Of a stretch of 64,000 bases of DNA, positions 16,228 through 26,461 are shown piece after piece (position 1 is the first letter of the stretch; each line of letters starts with the position of its first letter). Source of the DNA: Ignavibacteria bacterium (GTDB taxonomy: Bacteria; Bacteroidota; Ignavibacteria; Kapaibacteriales; UBA4661); the NCBI GenBank assembly GCA_014654705.1, contig JACVZY010000071.1:1-64000 (forward strand), given 5' to 3'. Made by a program: the position numbers and the translations under genes. A model generated the notes under the pieces. That model ran no database searches. It saw nothing but the letters and a program-made list of their open reading frames with translations, and was not told the DNA's origin.

Positions 16228-18183
16228 ATGGTACGCTTTTTTCGCCTACGAATAGCGGTTGTTGCATTGGGAATCCTCACAGCATGGAGCAGGACAGTTA
16301 TCGCTCAAAACAATTCCGTCAGCACCTCGTTGCAATTTATTCACCTCTCGCCTGACCCGGCGACTAGCCCGATTGCTGTCTGGGCGGGGGTTCCTGTTTT
16401 TGGTTCACTCCAATTCTTTCCCGCAACATCAAATATCTCTTTTCGCGGCGCAACTCCCGTCATTTCAGGCGTTGCAAGTCCTTTTGGGCAAATCTCCGTA
16501 GCACAATTTATCGGGCAACCTCTTTCGGCAAATCTTACCGCTACGACAAGCACATCGGCAACGCCGACAATTCAAGGCGGACAATTTAGCGGATTAGTGC
16601 TTAGTACGGGCGCAAACGTAGCATTTGTGCGCGGTGTGGTGGATTCAGCCGCATATTCGGCGAACCCCAACGGACGACCGACGCGCCTGACCATCAGCGT
16701 CGTTACTGACCCTGCGGCTCCACCGGCTGCCACAACAACACGAGTCCTCTTCTATCACGGTGCTACTGATGCGCCACCGATTGATGTCATTATCCGCGAA
16801 ACAGGTGACATTGTGGCTTCACAGCTTACATTTGACCAAGTTGTCGGCTACAATGTACCCACAGGAAACTACACGATAGATATTTATAGAAGTTCCCCGA
16901 AAACGCTTATCGCCTCATACAATGCTCCGCTCCAAACACTCGGTTATGCCGGGCAGCGCGTGACGATTTGCGCAAGCGGATTTTTGACCCCTGCACAAAA
17001 CCGCAATGGTGCTGCGTTTGGATTGGTCGCCGTGCCAAACACGGAGGTTATTGCCACACCGTTTATCTTAACAACTGCAGCGCCGCCATCAGCAGGTACA
17101 ATGCTTCCGGCAATTAGCCTCCAAACCATTCACGCTTCCGCCGATCCGACGCTCAGCCCGATTGCCTTTTGGTTGAACACCACTCCCTTCGGCGGAGCGC
17201 AGTTCTTCCCAATAAGTACGAATCTTGCTTTTCGCACTGCTACACCTGTACGAACCAGTATTTCTGCCGGAACGCTTCAAGTGCCACTTGCAGGAAACAC
17301 TGGTCGCCCGACCGATGCACTTATTACGTCGGTTACAACCGGAACGCTCCCCGGCGCAAGTATCATTCGCGTCCCCAATTACACCTTTGCTCCCTTAGCA
17401 AACTTCACCCTGCTTGAGGGAGTAGCAGATTCGACGCGCTTTGCTCCGAACCCAAGCGGACGCAGCACGCGTTTTCAGCTTCGCACCTTGCCCGATACCG
17501 CGACCTTCGTGCCGAGTACGCAAACACGACTACTTTTGTCAAATTCTGTTACCGATTCGCCGGATATTCTTTTTGATGTGCGCGATGCTTCCGGCAATGT
17601 CCTAGGAACACTAGGTTCACTTGTGTACGGACTTAGCTTTGTTACGACCAATTTTAATGTCGGCAATTACACGCTCGCACTGCGTCCAAACGGTTCCACG
17701 ACTGTTCTGGGAACGTTCAGTCTCAACCTCCTCTCCGAGAATTTGGGTGGTAAACGTATCCTCCTCACCGCGACGGGTTTTGCCAATCCCGCACAAAATC
17801 TGGGTGGTCCCGGAGTACGTATTCTTGCGGCTGTCAACGACAGCACGGGGCGAACCTTTTTGCTTCCGGGTGGCTTTACTGCTGTCCGCGAAGTACAGGG
17901 AGCGCAGCAGAATACGGGCGGCATGATGCTCCATCTCATCTCCCCCAACCCCATACGCGATGAAGCGACAATCCGCTACGAACTCAGCGAACCCAAAGAG
18001 GTCGCTGTGAGCGTCGTGGATGCACAAGGAAAAACTCTGTGGAACACAGAAAGCGTTTTCATGGCAGCCGGAGAGCACATCATCATACTTGATGCCAGCA
18101 CATTTGCACAAGGAGCATACACCGTGCGCCTTCGCGATGCACGAGGGAATACCGTTTCGACGCGGCTCATTGTTGTCCGTTAA
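16228..18183 (+). CDS. Secreted DUF4397-repeat protein with T9SS sorting domain
   Basis: A 651-aa exported protein with AAGGAG just before its ATG. The signal peptide ends SRTVIA, then Gln. Two DUF4397-type beta-rich units follow (about 35-275 and 290-545); both contain RVLFYHGATDAPPID-like or RLLLSNSVTDSPDILF-like strands and FSLNLLSEN/YNAPLQTLG-like strands. The last about 80 residues are a type A T9SS sorting domain beginning SPNPIRDEATIRYEL and ending in GAYTVRLRDARG...RLIVVR. It should be exported by type IX secretion and either released or attached to the surface. The molecular role of DUF4397 is not known. Confidence 0.88.
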   Translation: MVRFFRLRIAVVALGILTAWSRTVIAQNNSVSTSLQFIHLSPDPATSPIAVWAGVPVFGSLQFFPATSNISFRGATPVISGVASPFGQISVAQFIGQPLSANLTATTSTSATPTIQGGQFSGLVLSTGANVAFVRGVVDSAAYSANPNGRPTRLTISVVTDPAAPPAATTTRVLFYHGATDAPPIDVIIRETGDIVASQLTFDQVVGYNVPTGNYTIDIYRSSPKTLIASYNAPLQTLGYAGQRVTICASGFLTPAQNRNGAAFGLVAVPNTEVIATPFILTTAAPPSAGTMLPAISLQTIHASADPTLSPIAFWLNTTPFGGAQFFPISTNLAFRTATPVRTSISAGTLQVPLAGNTGRPTDALITSVTTGTLPGASIIRVPNYTFAPLANFTLLEGVADSTRFAPNPSGRSTRFQLRTLPDTATFVPSTQTRLLLSNSVTDSPDILFDVRDASGNVLGTLGSLVYGLSFVTTNFNVGNYTLALRPNGSTTVLGTFSLNLLSENLGGKRILLTATGFANPAQNLGGPGVRILAAVNDSTGRTFLLPGGFTAVREVQGAQQNTGGMMLHLISPNPIRDEATIRYELSEPKEVAVSVVDAQGKTLWNTESVFMAAGEHIIILDASTFAQGAYTVRLRDARGNTVSTRLIVVR

Positions 18184-18362
18184 TACCATTAGAATCAAAC
18201 ACTCTTCTTGTTGTCTTGGCTTTTCGCAGTTGCCACTAATGCTTGATATACATGGCGTTACACCACAACGCACAAGCAAAACGGTAATGATGCGAAAGCA
18301 GGGTTTACGTCATTAAGATAACGAGATAATTTTTTACCTTTCACTCCATTTCTTTCAATAGT

Positions 18363-19280
18363 ATGCTTAAATTCAAAGCCGATAGGCGCTCAATTGCCTT
18401 CATGTCCGTTACAACGGCGTTGCTCTTTGTTCAGTGGAATATGCCGTTTAATCTGTTTATCAGCCCCTTGCTGTACATTCTTGGACTTTATTTGGCGATT
18501 ACCGTTGCCGTTATAGCGCACAACCACAACCACCTGCCGATGTGGAAAAATCAGACCATGAATCTCTTCATGGACTACTGGATAACGCTTTTCTACGGTT
18601 TTCCCGTCTTTGTCTGGATACCGACGCACAACCGCAATCACCACCACTACACCAACCGCGAAGGCGATTACACCATCACCTATCGCTACAGCGAAGGAAA
18701 TAATTTGGTAACGCTGCTCAGCTATCCTGCCATTAGCAGCTATTTCCAACAGCACCCTATCACGGAGTATTTGCGCGACCTCTGGATGCGTAACCGCACC
18801 AAATTCTTCCAATCCATTGGGCAATACGGTGCTTTAGGGATTATGTATATCATCGCACTGGCGATTGATTGGAAAAAAGCTCTTTTGTTCATTGTCGTCC
18901 CACATCAAACGGCGCTGTTCTCCGTTCTCATTTTCAATTATCTTCAGCACGTCCACGCCGATGAAGAATCAGAGTACAACCACTCGCGCAACTTTGTGAG
19001 CAAATTCACCAATATCTGCCTCTTCAATAACGGTTTGCACACAGCCCACCATATCCGTGCAAACGTTCATTGGAGCGAAGTTCCGGCTCTTCATGCGAAA
19101 ATTGAGCATTTGATAGCGCCCGAACTAAAAGAGCGTGGCTTCTGGCCCTATGTCTTCCGCGTTTACATTGGCGGTCTTTTCAGCGCTAAATATCGCGGAA
19201 CATCAATGCGTCTTGAGCGCAAGGCAAATGAAACCTCATCAAGCATGGTCGGTCATCACGAAATGGCATCGGCAGCATAA
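18363..19280 (+). CDS. Membrane fatty acid desaturase
   Basis: A 305-aa integral-membrane di-iron desaturase. Three histidine boxes are seen: HNHNH (about 53-57), HNRNHHH (about 89-95) and HTAHH (about 225-229), with an extra QHVHAD in between. Hydrophobic segments sit at about 12-50, 70-88 and 155-190. It would introduce a double bond into an acyl chain of membrane lipids. The position of the double bond and the substrate (acyl-lipid or acyl-CoA) are not evident. It is monocistronic and followed by a strong hairpin. Confidence 0.9.
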   Translation: MLKFKADRRSIAFMSVTTALLFVQWNMPFNLFISPLLYILGLYLAITVAVIAHNHNHLPMWKNQTMNLFMDYWITLFYGFPVFVWIPTHNRNHHHYTNREGDYTITYRYSEGNNLVTLLSYPAISSYFQQHPITEYLRDLWMRNRTKFFQSIGQYGALGIMYIIALAIDWKKALLFIVVPHQTALFSVLIFNYLQHVHADEESEYNHSRNFVSKFTNICLFNNGLHTAHHIRANVHWSEVPALHAKIEHLIAPELKERGFWPYVFRVYIGGLFSAKYRGTSMRLERKANETSSSMVGHHEMASAA

Positions 19281-19332
19281 AGAAGCAAAGGGCGCTTTAC
19301 AAGGCGCTGACAACGTACTCTTCAGAGCAAAG

Positions 19333-19369
19333 AAAACCCCGCAATGTTACCGAACATTGCGGGGTTTTT
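19333..19369. terminator. Strong bidirectional terminator
   Basis: AAAACCCCGCAATGTT, loop ACCG, AACATTGCGGGGTTTTT: a perfect 16-bp stem with a four-base loop and T/A tails on both sides. It separates the convergent desaturase and caspase-like genes. Confidence 0.95.
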
Positions 19370-19410
19370 CATTTTTTGTGAGAATTGGTGCTTCTTGTGT
19401 TCCAGATTGT

Positions 19411-22400
19411 TTACTTCTTTGTTATCGGCACAATCTCAAAATCTTTACCCGAAAGCTGCCCAAACGGCGTTTGCTCCTTGCCTTTGAGTAACTGCCGTGT
19501 TAGTTCCGGCACTTGCTCCTCGACATAATTTTTCAACGCATTGACGGTAACTTTGCCTTTTTCGTTCTTCACCTCGCCGCCGAGCGCTTTGAGGAGTGTA
19601 TAAGAAAAAACACCGTGCTGAATGGATGTTACCTGATTGGCGGCTTGGTCGGAGGATGCCGATGCAATAACAGCGCTACCCGTCTTACGCGCCACGCCTT
19701 TGACGGATTTCGACTGCATAAAATCATCCAGCGCCGCACCGGACTGACAGGCATCAAAAAGTACCAACTGGCGCGCTGCCGGAACATTCGTCAGCAGAAC
19801 GCTCAGTTCCTTTGCTGATAGTCCACGTGCTTCCAAATCCTGCTCGTTTTTCACATCCTGCATGACGAGATAGAACGTTGACTGCTCGTCAGCCGCCACA
19901 ACTTTACCATGCCCGGCATAGAAAAACACAAACACATCCTGACGTTGCGCGTTCGCAGTGATTTTTTTGAAGATTTCCTGCACTTTCTCTTTTTTCGCAT
20001 CCGCATCGTAGAGTTCGTACTTGAATACTTTGTCGTAGCCGCCTTGCGCAGCATTACCGACAATTGTTTTCAAAACGTCCTGCGCGTCGGTGCGAGCATA
20101 CGGCAGATTGTATTCTTTGTTGAGATAATCATTCACACCGATTGCAAAAACATGCAAATTTGTCGTCTGAACGGGAATATTGCACACGACGCTTACTTCA
20201 CTCGCGTTTGATTCGGTCTTGTCAGTGTTGATGGCAATAACTTTGAGGTCATTTTTGCCAGGCAGAAGCAGAATCGTGTAATCGCGCAGAATCGTAAAGC
20301 CTTGCGCAGAGGGCAAATTCCTGAATTCTTCAGGGAACAGCAATTTCCCATTTTGGAAAATACGGATTTCCGCAATCTGGGATCCTCTATCTTTTACGCC
20401 AACGGTTATGTTCACGCGCGGCGACGCCAGCGTATCGGCGGGGCGAGGAGCAAGAATTTCCACCAGAGGCGGCAATTTGAAATCCCGTGCAATGTCGGGG
20501 GCCATTTGCACACCGGCAACGGGATTAGCGATTTCCGCTGAAGCGGCTGCAAGGGCAGCTTCTTGCTGCTTTTTCAGTTCTGCTTGCCTGAGCGCAAGTG
20601 CTTCAGCATCTTGCTTGGCTTTTGCTTCCGCCGCAAGTCGGGCTTTCGCTTCGCTTTCCTGCTTCGCTTTCAAGTCTGCTTGCTGCTTGGCGAGTGCATC
20701 AGCTTCTTGTTTGGCTTTGGCTTCTGCCGCAAGACGTTCTTTCGTTTCGGCTTCTTGTTTTGCCTTTAGCTCTGCTTGCTGCTTGGCAAGCGCATCCTGA
20801 GCTGCTTTCTCTTTGGCTGCGGCTTGCTGTTTGGCGAGTGCTTCGGCATCTTGTTTGGCTTTAGCTTCCGCCGCAAGTCGGGCTTTCGCTTCGCTTTCCT
20901 GCTTTGCTTTCAAGTCTGCTTGCTGCTTGGCAAGCGCATCAGCTTCACGTTTAGCTTTTGCTTCGGCTTCGGCGCGAGCTTTTGTTTCAGCTTCTTGCTG
21001 TGCTTTGAGCGCAATCTGCTGTTTGGCAATTTCAGCGGCTTCACGCTTGGCTTCGGCTTCGGCTTCACGTTTGGCTTTTGCGGCACCTTCTTTGGCAGCT
21101 TTTTCTTGTTGTGCCTTCAAAGCCAGCGTTGCGGGCGACGTTGGGAAAATACGCGAAAGAAGTTTTGGCGAATAAAAACGCTCAAAGAACGCATCCAACT
21201 GTACCGGCTGACCGTCCACGACCCAATGCAAGAGCTTCGTGCCGTCTTCCGAACCGTCAAACTGCCCGTCGGGCGTTACAACGACCCAGTCGCCTCTGTC
21301 TAAGCCGACCAACGTCGCATTTTCTTTGCCTTCCACGGCATCCCACACAATGACCTTCGCATCAGCGCTGGCGCTGGCAAGGGTGCGATTGTTGGGATGG
21401 AACGACGTTGCCAGAACCCAGTTTGCATGACCTTTCAACGTTTTGGTTTCTTTGCCGCTCGCCACATCCCAGATTTTTACGTCGTCGTCGGTAGCACCGC
21501 TTGCGGCATACTTACCGTCATTGCTGAGAGAAACAGCCATGACCTCGCCTTTATGTCCCGTAAAGGTCTTTACTGCTTGTCCGGAGGCAACGTCCCATAC
21601 TTTCACTGTGCGGTCGGCGCTACCGGAAATAAGCTGCTTCCCGTTGGCAGAAAACGCAACGCTGTTGATAAGTTCGGTATGCCCCACGAGCGCCTTGAGT
21701 TCTTTGCCGCTTGCCACGTCCCATAGGCGCACACTGCGGTCGGAGGATGCCGTTGCAAGTGTTTTACCATCGGGACTAAAAGCAACAGAATAGACGCTTT
21801 TTTTATGCCCACGCAGTTTCTTGTCCAATTTGCCGCTTGCCACACTCCACAGGCTGACGACAGAATCAATCGCACCGCTTGCAATCATGCTGCCATCGGG
21901 CGAAATAGCCACTGCTTGAATCGGACTGTCGTCGGTGGTAATGGTCTTCGTGATTTTACTTGTTTCCACATTCCACACTACGATACTCTTATTGTCCAGC
22001 GACGTACCGCCTGCGGCAAGCGTCTTGCCATCGGCAGTATAGGACAGGCTTGCTACTTGAATAAGTGGTGCTTTGAGGTCGGCAGGCTCCGTACCTTTTT
22101 CCAAATCCCAAAGGCGAATGTTATTGCCGTCCTTGTCAGAGTGCGCCGTTGCGAGGTGATTACCCGTTTTATCGAAGGCAACAGCTTTAATAACTTTGCG
22201 ATAGCCGTTGAACTCGCTTGCATCGCGCCCTGTGGCTACGTCGTAGGTGCGCATAGCGCGGTCTGCGCCGCCCGTCGTTATCTTTGTGCCGTCAGGCGAA
22301 AAAGCGAAGCAGAGCACACGCGGCGAGTTCCCGATAAAGGTGCGAAGTTTCTTGCCGTTGAAAACATTCCACAGCGCTACGGTGCGGCGAATGTCCATGT

Positions 22401-23259
22401 CATCGTCTTCCTGCGAGGATTTGTCCACACTGGCGAGAATACGACCGTTGGGGCTAATAGCCGCCTGCTTTGCCACGCCGACGACTTCACGCAAAAAGGC
22501 TTTTTTTGCGGCATCGTATATTTTCACCGCTTGATTATCGCACTGCGCAATCAGCAATGAGCCATCAGCGCTGTACGCCAGATTGGTAATGCCGGCTCCG
22601 GCATCAAGCGTAACAACGCTATTTTGCTGGATATTCAGCAAACGAATGGTATTGTCATCGCCCCCCACAGCAAGCGTTTGTCCGTCGGGGCTGAATGCAA
22701 GCGTGTTTTGGGGTTTTGTCAAGCCTGTGATAGGAATGGGAATTTCTTTCCCAATGCGAATATCCCAGAGTTTGACGGTCTTGTCAATGCTGCAACTCGC
22801 AATAATGTTGTTCGTGGGGCTGAATGCGACTGCCGAAGCATAAAATGAATGTCCGGGCAGGGAGCGTACTTCCGTACCTTTGCGCACATCCCATATCCGA
22901 ATGGTATTGTCTTTCGCTGCCGTCACAAGCATATCGCCTGATGCGCTGAAATCAAGCGCCGTGATATATCCTCGATGCGCTACCAGCGTACGCACAACTT
23001 TTCCGGTGGTAACATCCCAGAGTTTGACCGTGTTATCTTCGCTACCACTGGCGATAAAGCTACCATTGGGGCTATATTTGACAACGACCACATCGCCAAA
23101 ATGCCCCGTCTGAACAATAAGCTCCGGTTTGGCGGGTGCGGGTGCAGCCGTTGCAGGTGCTTGCGCAGAGGCATTCGAGAAAGAGCCTCCCAAAAGTGCC
23201 ACCCAAAGCGCCATACACAGCAGCCTCAGGCGTTGCACAAAAGAAGTTCGTCGGTTCAT
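19411..23259 (-). CDS. Secreted WD40-repeat / coiled-coil / caspase-like protein
   Basis: A giant of 1282 aa starting at MNRRTSFVQR. The signal peptide ends SNASA, then Gln, so the protein is exported. From about 45 to 680 run some fourteen WD40 repeats (many ending in KLWDV or RLWDV), probably two propellers. A short linker is followed by an Ala/Lys/Glu-rich coiled coil (about 725-915) built from AKQQADLKAKQE-type units, then an Ig-like beta region, and a C-terminal caspase-family p20-like domain (about 1035-1275). Its dyad is visible as His in FFYAGHG (about 1117) and Cys in LFDACQSG (about 1171). Bacterial caspase homologues often cleave after Arg/Lys and act in cell death or signalling; the role here is unknown. 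Confidence 0.9.
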   Translation of the reverse strand: MNRRTSFVQRLRLLCMALWVALLGGSFSNASAQAPATAAPAPAKPELIVQTGHFGDVVVVKYSPNGSFIASGSEDNTVKLWDVTTGKVVRTLVAHRGYITALDFSASGDMLVTAAKDNTIRIWDVRKGTEVRSLPGHSFYASAVAFSPTNNIIASCSIDKTVKLWDIRIGKEIPIPITGLTKPQNTLAFSPDGQTLAVGGDDNTIRLLNIQQNSVVTLDAGAGITNLAYSADGSLLIAQCDNQAVKIYDAAKKAFLREVVGVAKQAAISPNGRILASVDKSSQEDDDMDIRRTVALWNVFNGKKLRTFIGNSPRVLCFAFSPDGTKITTGGADRAMRTYDVATGRDASEFNGYRKVIKAVAFDKTGNHLATAHSDKDGNNIRLWDLEKGTEPADLKAPLIQVASLSYTADGKTLAAGGTSLDNKSIVVWNVETSKITKTITTDDSPIQAVAISPDGSMIASGAIDSVVSLWSVASGKLDKKLRGHKKSVYSVAFSPDGKTLATASSDRSVRLWDVASGKELKALVGHTELINSVAFSANGKQLISGSADRTVKVWDVASGQAVKTFTGHKGEVMAVSLSNDGKYAASGATDDDVKIWDVASGKETKTLKGHANWVLATSFHPNNRTLASASADAKVIVWDAVEGKENATLVGLDRGDWVVVTPDGQFDGSEDGTKLLHWVVDGQPVQLDAFFERFYSPKLLSRIFPTSPATLALKAQQEKAAKEGAAKAKREAEAEAKREAAEIAKQQIALKAQQEAETKARAEAEAKAKREADALAKQQADLKAKQESEAKARLAAEAKAKQDAEALAKQQAAAKEKAAQDALAKQQAELKAKQEAETKERLAAEAKAKQEADALAKQQADLKAKQESEAKARLAAEAKAKQDAEALALRQAELKKQQEAALAAASAEIANPVAGVQMAPDIARDFKLPPLVEILAPRPADTLASPRVNITVGVKDRGSQIAEIRIFQNGKLLFPEEFRNLPSAQGFTILRDYTILLLPGKNDLKVIAINTDKTESNASEVSVVCNIPVQTTNLHVFAIGVNDYLNKEYNLPYARTDAQDVLKTIVGNAAQGGYDKVFKYELYDADAKKEKVQEIFKKITANAQRQDVFVFFYAGHGKVVAADEQSTFYLVMQDVKNEQDLEARGLSAKELSVLLTNVPAARQLVLFDACQSGAALDDFMQSKSVKGVARKTGSAVIASASSDQAANQVTSIQHGVFSYTLLKALGGEVKNEKGKVTVNALKNYVEEQVPELTRQLLKGKEQTPFGQLSGKDFEIVPITKK
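20598..20946. repeat. Intragenic long direct repeat, 240-bp offset
   Basis: Two near-identical blocks of about 109 bp, at 20598-20706 and 20838-20946, encode the same coiled-coil segment of the caspase-like protein exactly 80 residues apart. Shorter partial copies lie between and beyond them. Such a repeat can expand or contract by slippage or recombination. Confidence 0.8.
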
Positions 23260-23384
23260 AGACCTATCCCTTCGCAATGAAAAATTAAAGAAAAGAAATG
23301 AGTTGAGATTGATTGCAATTTTGACGCGAAGCAGACTCGATGCGGTTTAAGGGAACATGACACCGCATTCGTGCATTTGACCTG

Positions 23385-24569
23385 CTACGCAATTTCCCTG
23401 AGTGATTCGATTACCGAGTGCATTTCGTCTATCGTATTATAGCAGTGCGGCGCAAAACGCAATCGCCCTTCACGCCATGAAACTGTGATGCGGCGCTCTG
23501 CAAGCTCTGCCAGCATACGCTCTCCGCGCGAGGCATCACGCAAGCGCCCGCTTACAATGCCGGCTCGCTGTGCCGAAGGAAAAGTGCTTATTTCCTCAAA
23601 CACGTCCAGAGTGGGAAGTTCAGCAATAAGATACTCCGTCAGAACGGATAAATGTTGCTCTGTGCGGCGCGGGTCAATTTCCAGCAAGGTCTTGAGCGAT
23701 GCGCCAAGCCCGATAATACCCGGAAAATTGAGTGTACCGTTTTCGTAGCGCACAGCGCTTTTGTTCAAAGGCTGGTCATATTTGAAAAAATCCCACGGCT
23801 TTGCGACTGAAATCCACCCCATAGTTGCTTGCTCAATACGGCTTTGCAGTTCTTCGGTAAGATAGAGAAATGCAATGCCCGTCGTTGCCATGAGCCACTT
23901 TTGCCCGCCACAAGCAAGCGCATCAATGCACATTGCCTGTACGTCAATCGGCACAGCACCTGCGGCTTGGATGGCATCTACCACGAATATCACGCCGTGC
24001 CGCCTGCATATTGCACCGATAGTTGCTAGGTCGGGACGGTAACCGCTTAGAAACTGTACCGCACTAAGCGAAACCAGCTTCACACGCCCTCCAGAGCTGA
24101 CGATTGCTTTTTCTACCATCTCCGGCGTTACTACGCCGTCGTGCGTTGGCATTATCTCAACATCCACCCCAAAACGCCGTACATTCAGGTACGGATACAC
24201 ATTCGAGGGAAATTCTTGGTCATTAAGCACAATGCGATCGCCTGTCTGCCATGAAAGCCCGGCGGGAATGATATTGAGCGCATCGGACGTGTTCATCACA
24301 AACGCAATACGCTCCGGCGATTCGGCATTGATAAGCTGCGAGACAAGGCTTCGGCACTCACGAGCAAGTTCAATATCACGAAAAAACGTGTTCACATCGC
24401 CCTCAGAACGATTCTGCAAATGCGCATCAATAGCACCGCGCACCTTGACCGAAAGCGGTCCGATAGAAGCATGGTCTATGTAGATTTTTCCTTGAGCGGT
24501 GTGAGGAAAAAGAGCGCGAAGCGCTTCAGAAGCGCAAGCCAGTCGAGATTCTGTTTCAAAATCTTGCAT
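23385..24569 (-). CDS. Class V (cysteine desulfurase-like) aminotransferase family protein
   Basis: About 394 aa; the ATG at 24569 (MQDFETES) is preferred over the TTG start in the track. It belongs to the PLP-dependent SufS/isopenicillin-N-epimerase-like superfamily: YIDHASIGPLS near the N-terminus, VMNTSDALN, VVDAIQAAGAVPID, and the PLP lysine in CGGQKWLMATTG. I see no clear catalytic cysteine loop of SufS type, so it need not be a desulfurase. It starts 44 bases after the mrdA stop and is probably co-transcribed with it. The substrate is unknown. Confidence 0.85.
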   Translation of the reverse strand: MQDFETESRLACASEALRALFPHTAQGKIYIDHASIGPLSVKVRGAIDAHLQNRSEGDVNTFFRDIELARECRSLVSQLINAESPERIAFVMNTSDALNIIPAGLSWQTGDRIVLNDQEFPSNVYPYLNVRRFGVDVEIMPTHDGVVTPEMVEKAIVSSGGRVKLVSLSAVQFLSGYRPDLATIGAICRRHGVIFVVDAIQAAGAVPIDVQAMCIDALACGGQKWLMATTGIAFLYLTEELQSRIEQATMGWISVAKPWDFFKYDQPLNKSAVRYENGTLNFPGIIGLGASLKTLLEIDPRRTEQHLSVLTEYLIAELPTLDVFEEISTFPSAQRAGIVSGRLRDASRGERMLAELAERRITVSWREGRLRFAPHCYNTIDEMHSVIESLREIA

Positions 24570-24613
24570 GAAAGGGAAATCGTTCTGAAAAATGGGAAAA
24601 ATCAAGTCGTTGT

Positions 24614-26461
24614 TTACCGTGCTTGTGCAATTTCTTTCGTCACCTTCGTCGAATCCGATACTTGCTGTTTCTTTGCCTTCTCACGGTCAAGTTTTTGGAG
24701 TGCGAAGTAGCGCTCCATGATTTTCTGCGCTATCGGTGCAGCAATTGTGCCGCCCGTTGCCCCAGCGTTTTCAATCATTACACAGATGGCTATTTGTGGA
24801 TTCTCTCTGGGGGCAAAGCAGATGAACCATGCGTGGTCTTTATTCTGAGAGTTTTGCGCAGTGCCCGTCTTACCGCATACTACCACACCTTCCACTGCCG
24901 CATTTAGCCCCGTACCACCGCGTCCGACCGATGCTTCCATGCCATCGTGAACAATGTCAAAATACTCCTGCTTAATCGGAATCTGCTTGGAAGCGTAGCC
25001 CAGCACCTGCTCTGCGCCGGTTCGTCTGTCAATGAGCGAACGGACAATGTGCGGCTGATTCCATACACCTTTATTGGCAAGCGCCGCAGTGTAACTTGCC
25101 ATTTGGAGCGGTGTTACCCCGACTTCGCCCTGTCCGATACCCCAGTTGACCAGCACACCGTCTCCCCAGCCGTTTTTCCCGTATCGGCGGTTCATGTATT
25201 GCGCCGACGGCAAATTTCCTGTTCCTTCGTCTATCACATCTGCACTTGTTTTTGCGCCGAAGCCGAACATTTTGCCATATTGCTCAAAGCGCTTCACACC
25301 GAGTTTCAAATTCAGTTGGTAGAAAAAAGAATTACACGACACCTGAATAGCACGGCGAACATTGATTGCTCCATGCGAGCCGCCGTGACACTTGAACGAT
25401 TTATTGCCAAACTGGAAAACGCCATTGCAAGTTAAGGTCGAATTTTCATCAATAATGCCTTCCTGCAATCCAGCAAGCGCCATGAGCATTTTCCACGTCG
25501 AACCGGGCGGATACGACGTCTGCGTAGCGCGGTTGAACATTGGAGTTTCGGGGTCGTTTGCAATCGAATCGTAAATTGCTTTCGGAGTGCGTCCGCTAAA
25601 TTTGCGCAAGTCGTAATCGGGCTTGCTGACAAGTGCGAGAATTTCACCGGACTTTGGCTCTATTACCACTGCTGCTCCGCGCCGATTGATGAGCGAATCA
25701 ATATAATCTTGCAGGCGAGCGTCTATACCGAGTTTGAGGCTAAAGCCATCTTCGGGAGCAACGTCATTTCTACCGTTATTGAAACTGGAAACGCGCTGAC
25801 CAAGCACGTTCACTGCCGCAAACTCAATGCCTTTGCGCCCGCGCATAAAATTCTCGTAGCCCGCTTCAATACCCGTATAGCCAATAGCATCGCCGGGACG
25901 GTAATAATCGCCAAGCTGTGCGAGTTGCTGCTCAGCAATCTCTTTGGTATAGCCGAAAAGGTGCGGAGAATCACCCTTGAAATCATACACCCGCTTTGAT
26001 TCCGACAGTATCGCCACTCCGGGCAGGTCGTTGCGGTTTTCCTCGATGGCGGCAATAATTTTTGCATCGGCATCGCGGAAAATTTTCACGGGAATTGTTG
26101 GCGAGGTCTTGCGGTAGCGGTCAATTTTTGTGCGAAGTTCGTCTTCGTCCATACCCAAGACCGTTGCCAGAAATGGCAGCGTACGCACGTCGAACTCAGC
26201 GGGCGTGATAGTAACAGCCTGCGAGGGTGTATTGTGAACGATGAGCGTACCGGTGCGGTCGTAAATAGCACCGCGCACAGGCTCGCGGACAATTTGCTTG
26301 ATTGCCTGCATCTCTGATTTGGAGCGGTATTCTTCGCCTTCGATAATTTGCAGTTGCACCAAGCGCCCGACATAAATAGCACTAATGAGTAAAATGACGC
26401 CGTACAAAATTCGGCGGCGCTTGGACGTACCAAATTCGCCGGATGAATTGAGAAGTTCCAT
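24614..26461 (-). CDS. mrdA: Penicillin-binding protein 2 (elongasome transpeptidase)
   Basis: A 615-aa class B PBP. After a short cytoplasmic tail it has one membrane anchor (ILYGVILLISAIYVGRL, about 18-34), a pedestal/dimerisation region, and a transpeptidase domain with Ser321 in PPGSTWKM, SCN at 375-377 and KTGTAQ at 531. It cross-links peptidoglycan during rod elongation with RodA. In many genomes mrdA sits beside mreC/mreD and rodA; none of these is here, and a class V aminotransferase follows instead. It is divergent from egtB. Confidence 0.93.
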   Translation of the reverse strand: MELLNSSGEFGTSKRRRILYGVILLISAIYVGRLVQLQIIEGEEYRSKSEMQAIKQIVREPVRGAIYDRTGTLIVHNTPSQAVTITPAEFDVRTLPFLATVLGMDEDELRTKIDRYRKTSPTIPVKIFRDADAKIIAAIEENRNDLPGVAILSESKRVYDFKGDSPHLFGYTKEIAEQQLAQLGDYYRPGDAIGYTGIEAGYENFMRGRKGIEFAAVNVLGQRVSSFNNGRNDVAPEDGFSLKLGIDARLQDYIDSLINRRGAAVVIEPKSGEILALVSKPDYDLRKFSGRTPKAIYDSIANDPETPMFNRATQTSYPPGSTWKMLMALAGLQEGIIDENSTLTCNGVFQFGNKSFKCHGGSHGAINVRRAIQVSCNSFFYQLNLKLGVKRFEQYGKMFGFGAKTSADVIDEGTGNLPSAQYMNRRYGKNGWGDGVLVNWGIGQGEVGVTPLQMASYTAALANKGVWNQPHIVRSLIDRRTGAEQVLGYASKQIPIKQEYFDIVHDGMEASVGRGGTGLNAAVEGVVVCGKTGTAQNSQNKDHAWFICFAPRENPQIAICVMIENAGATGGTIAAPIAQKIMERYFALQKLDREKAKKQQVSDSTKVTKEIAQAR

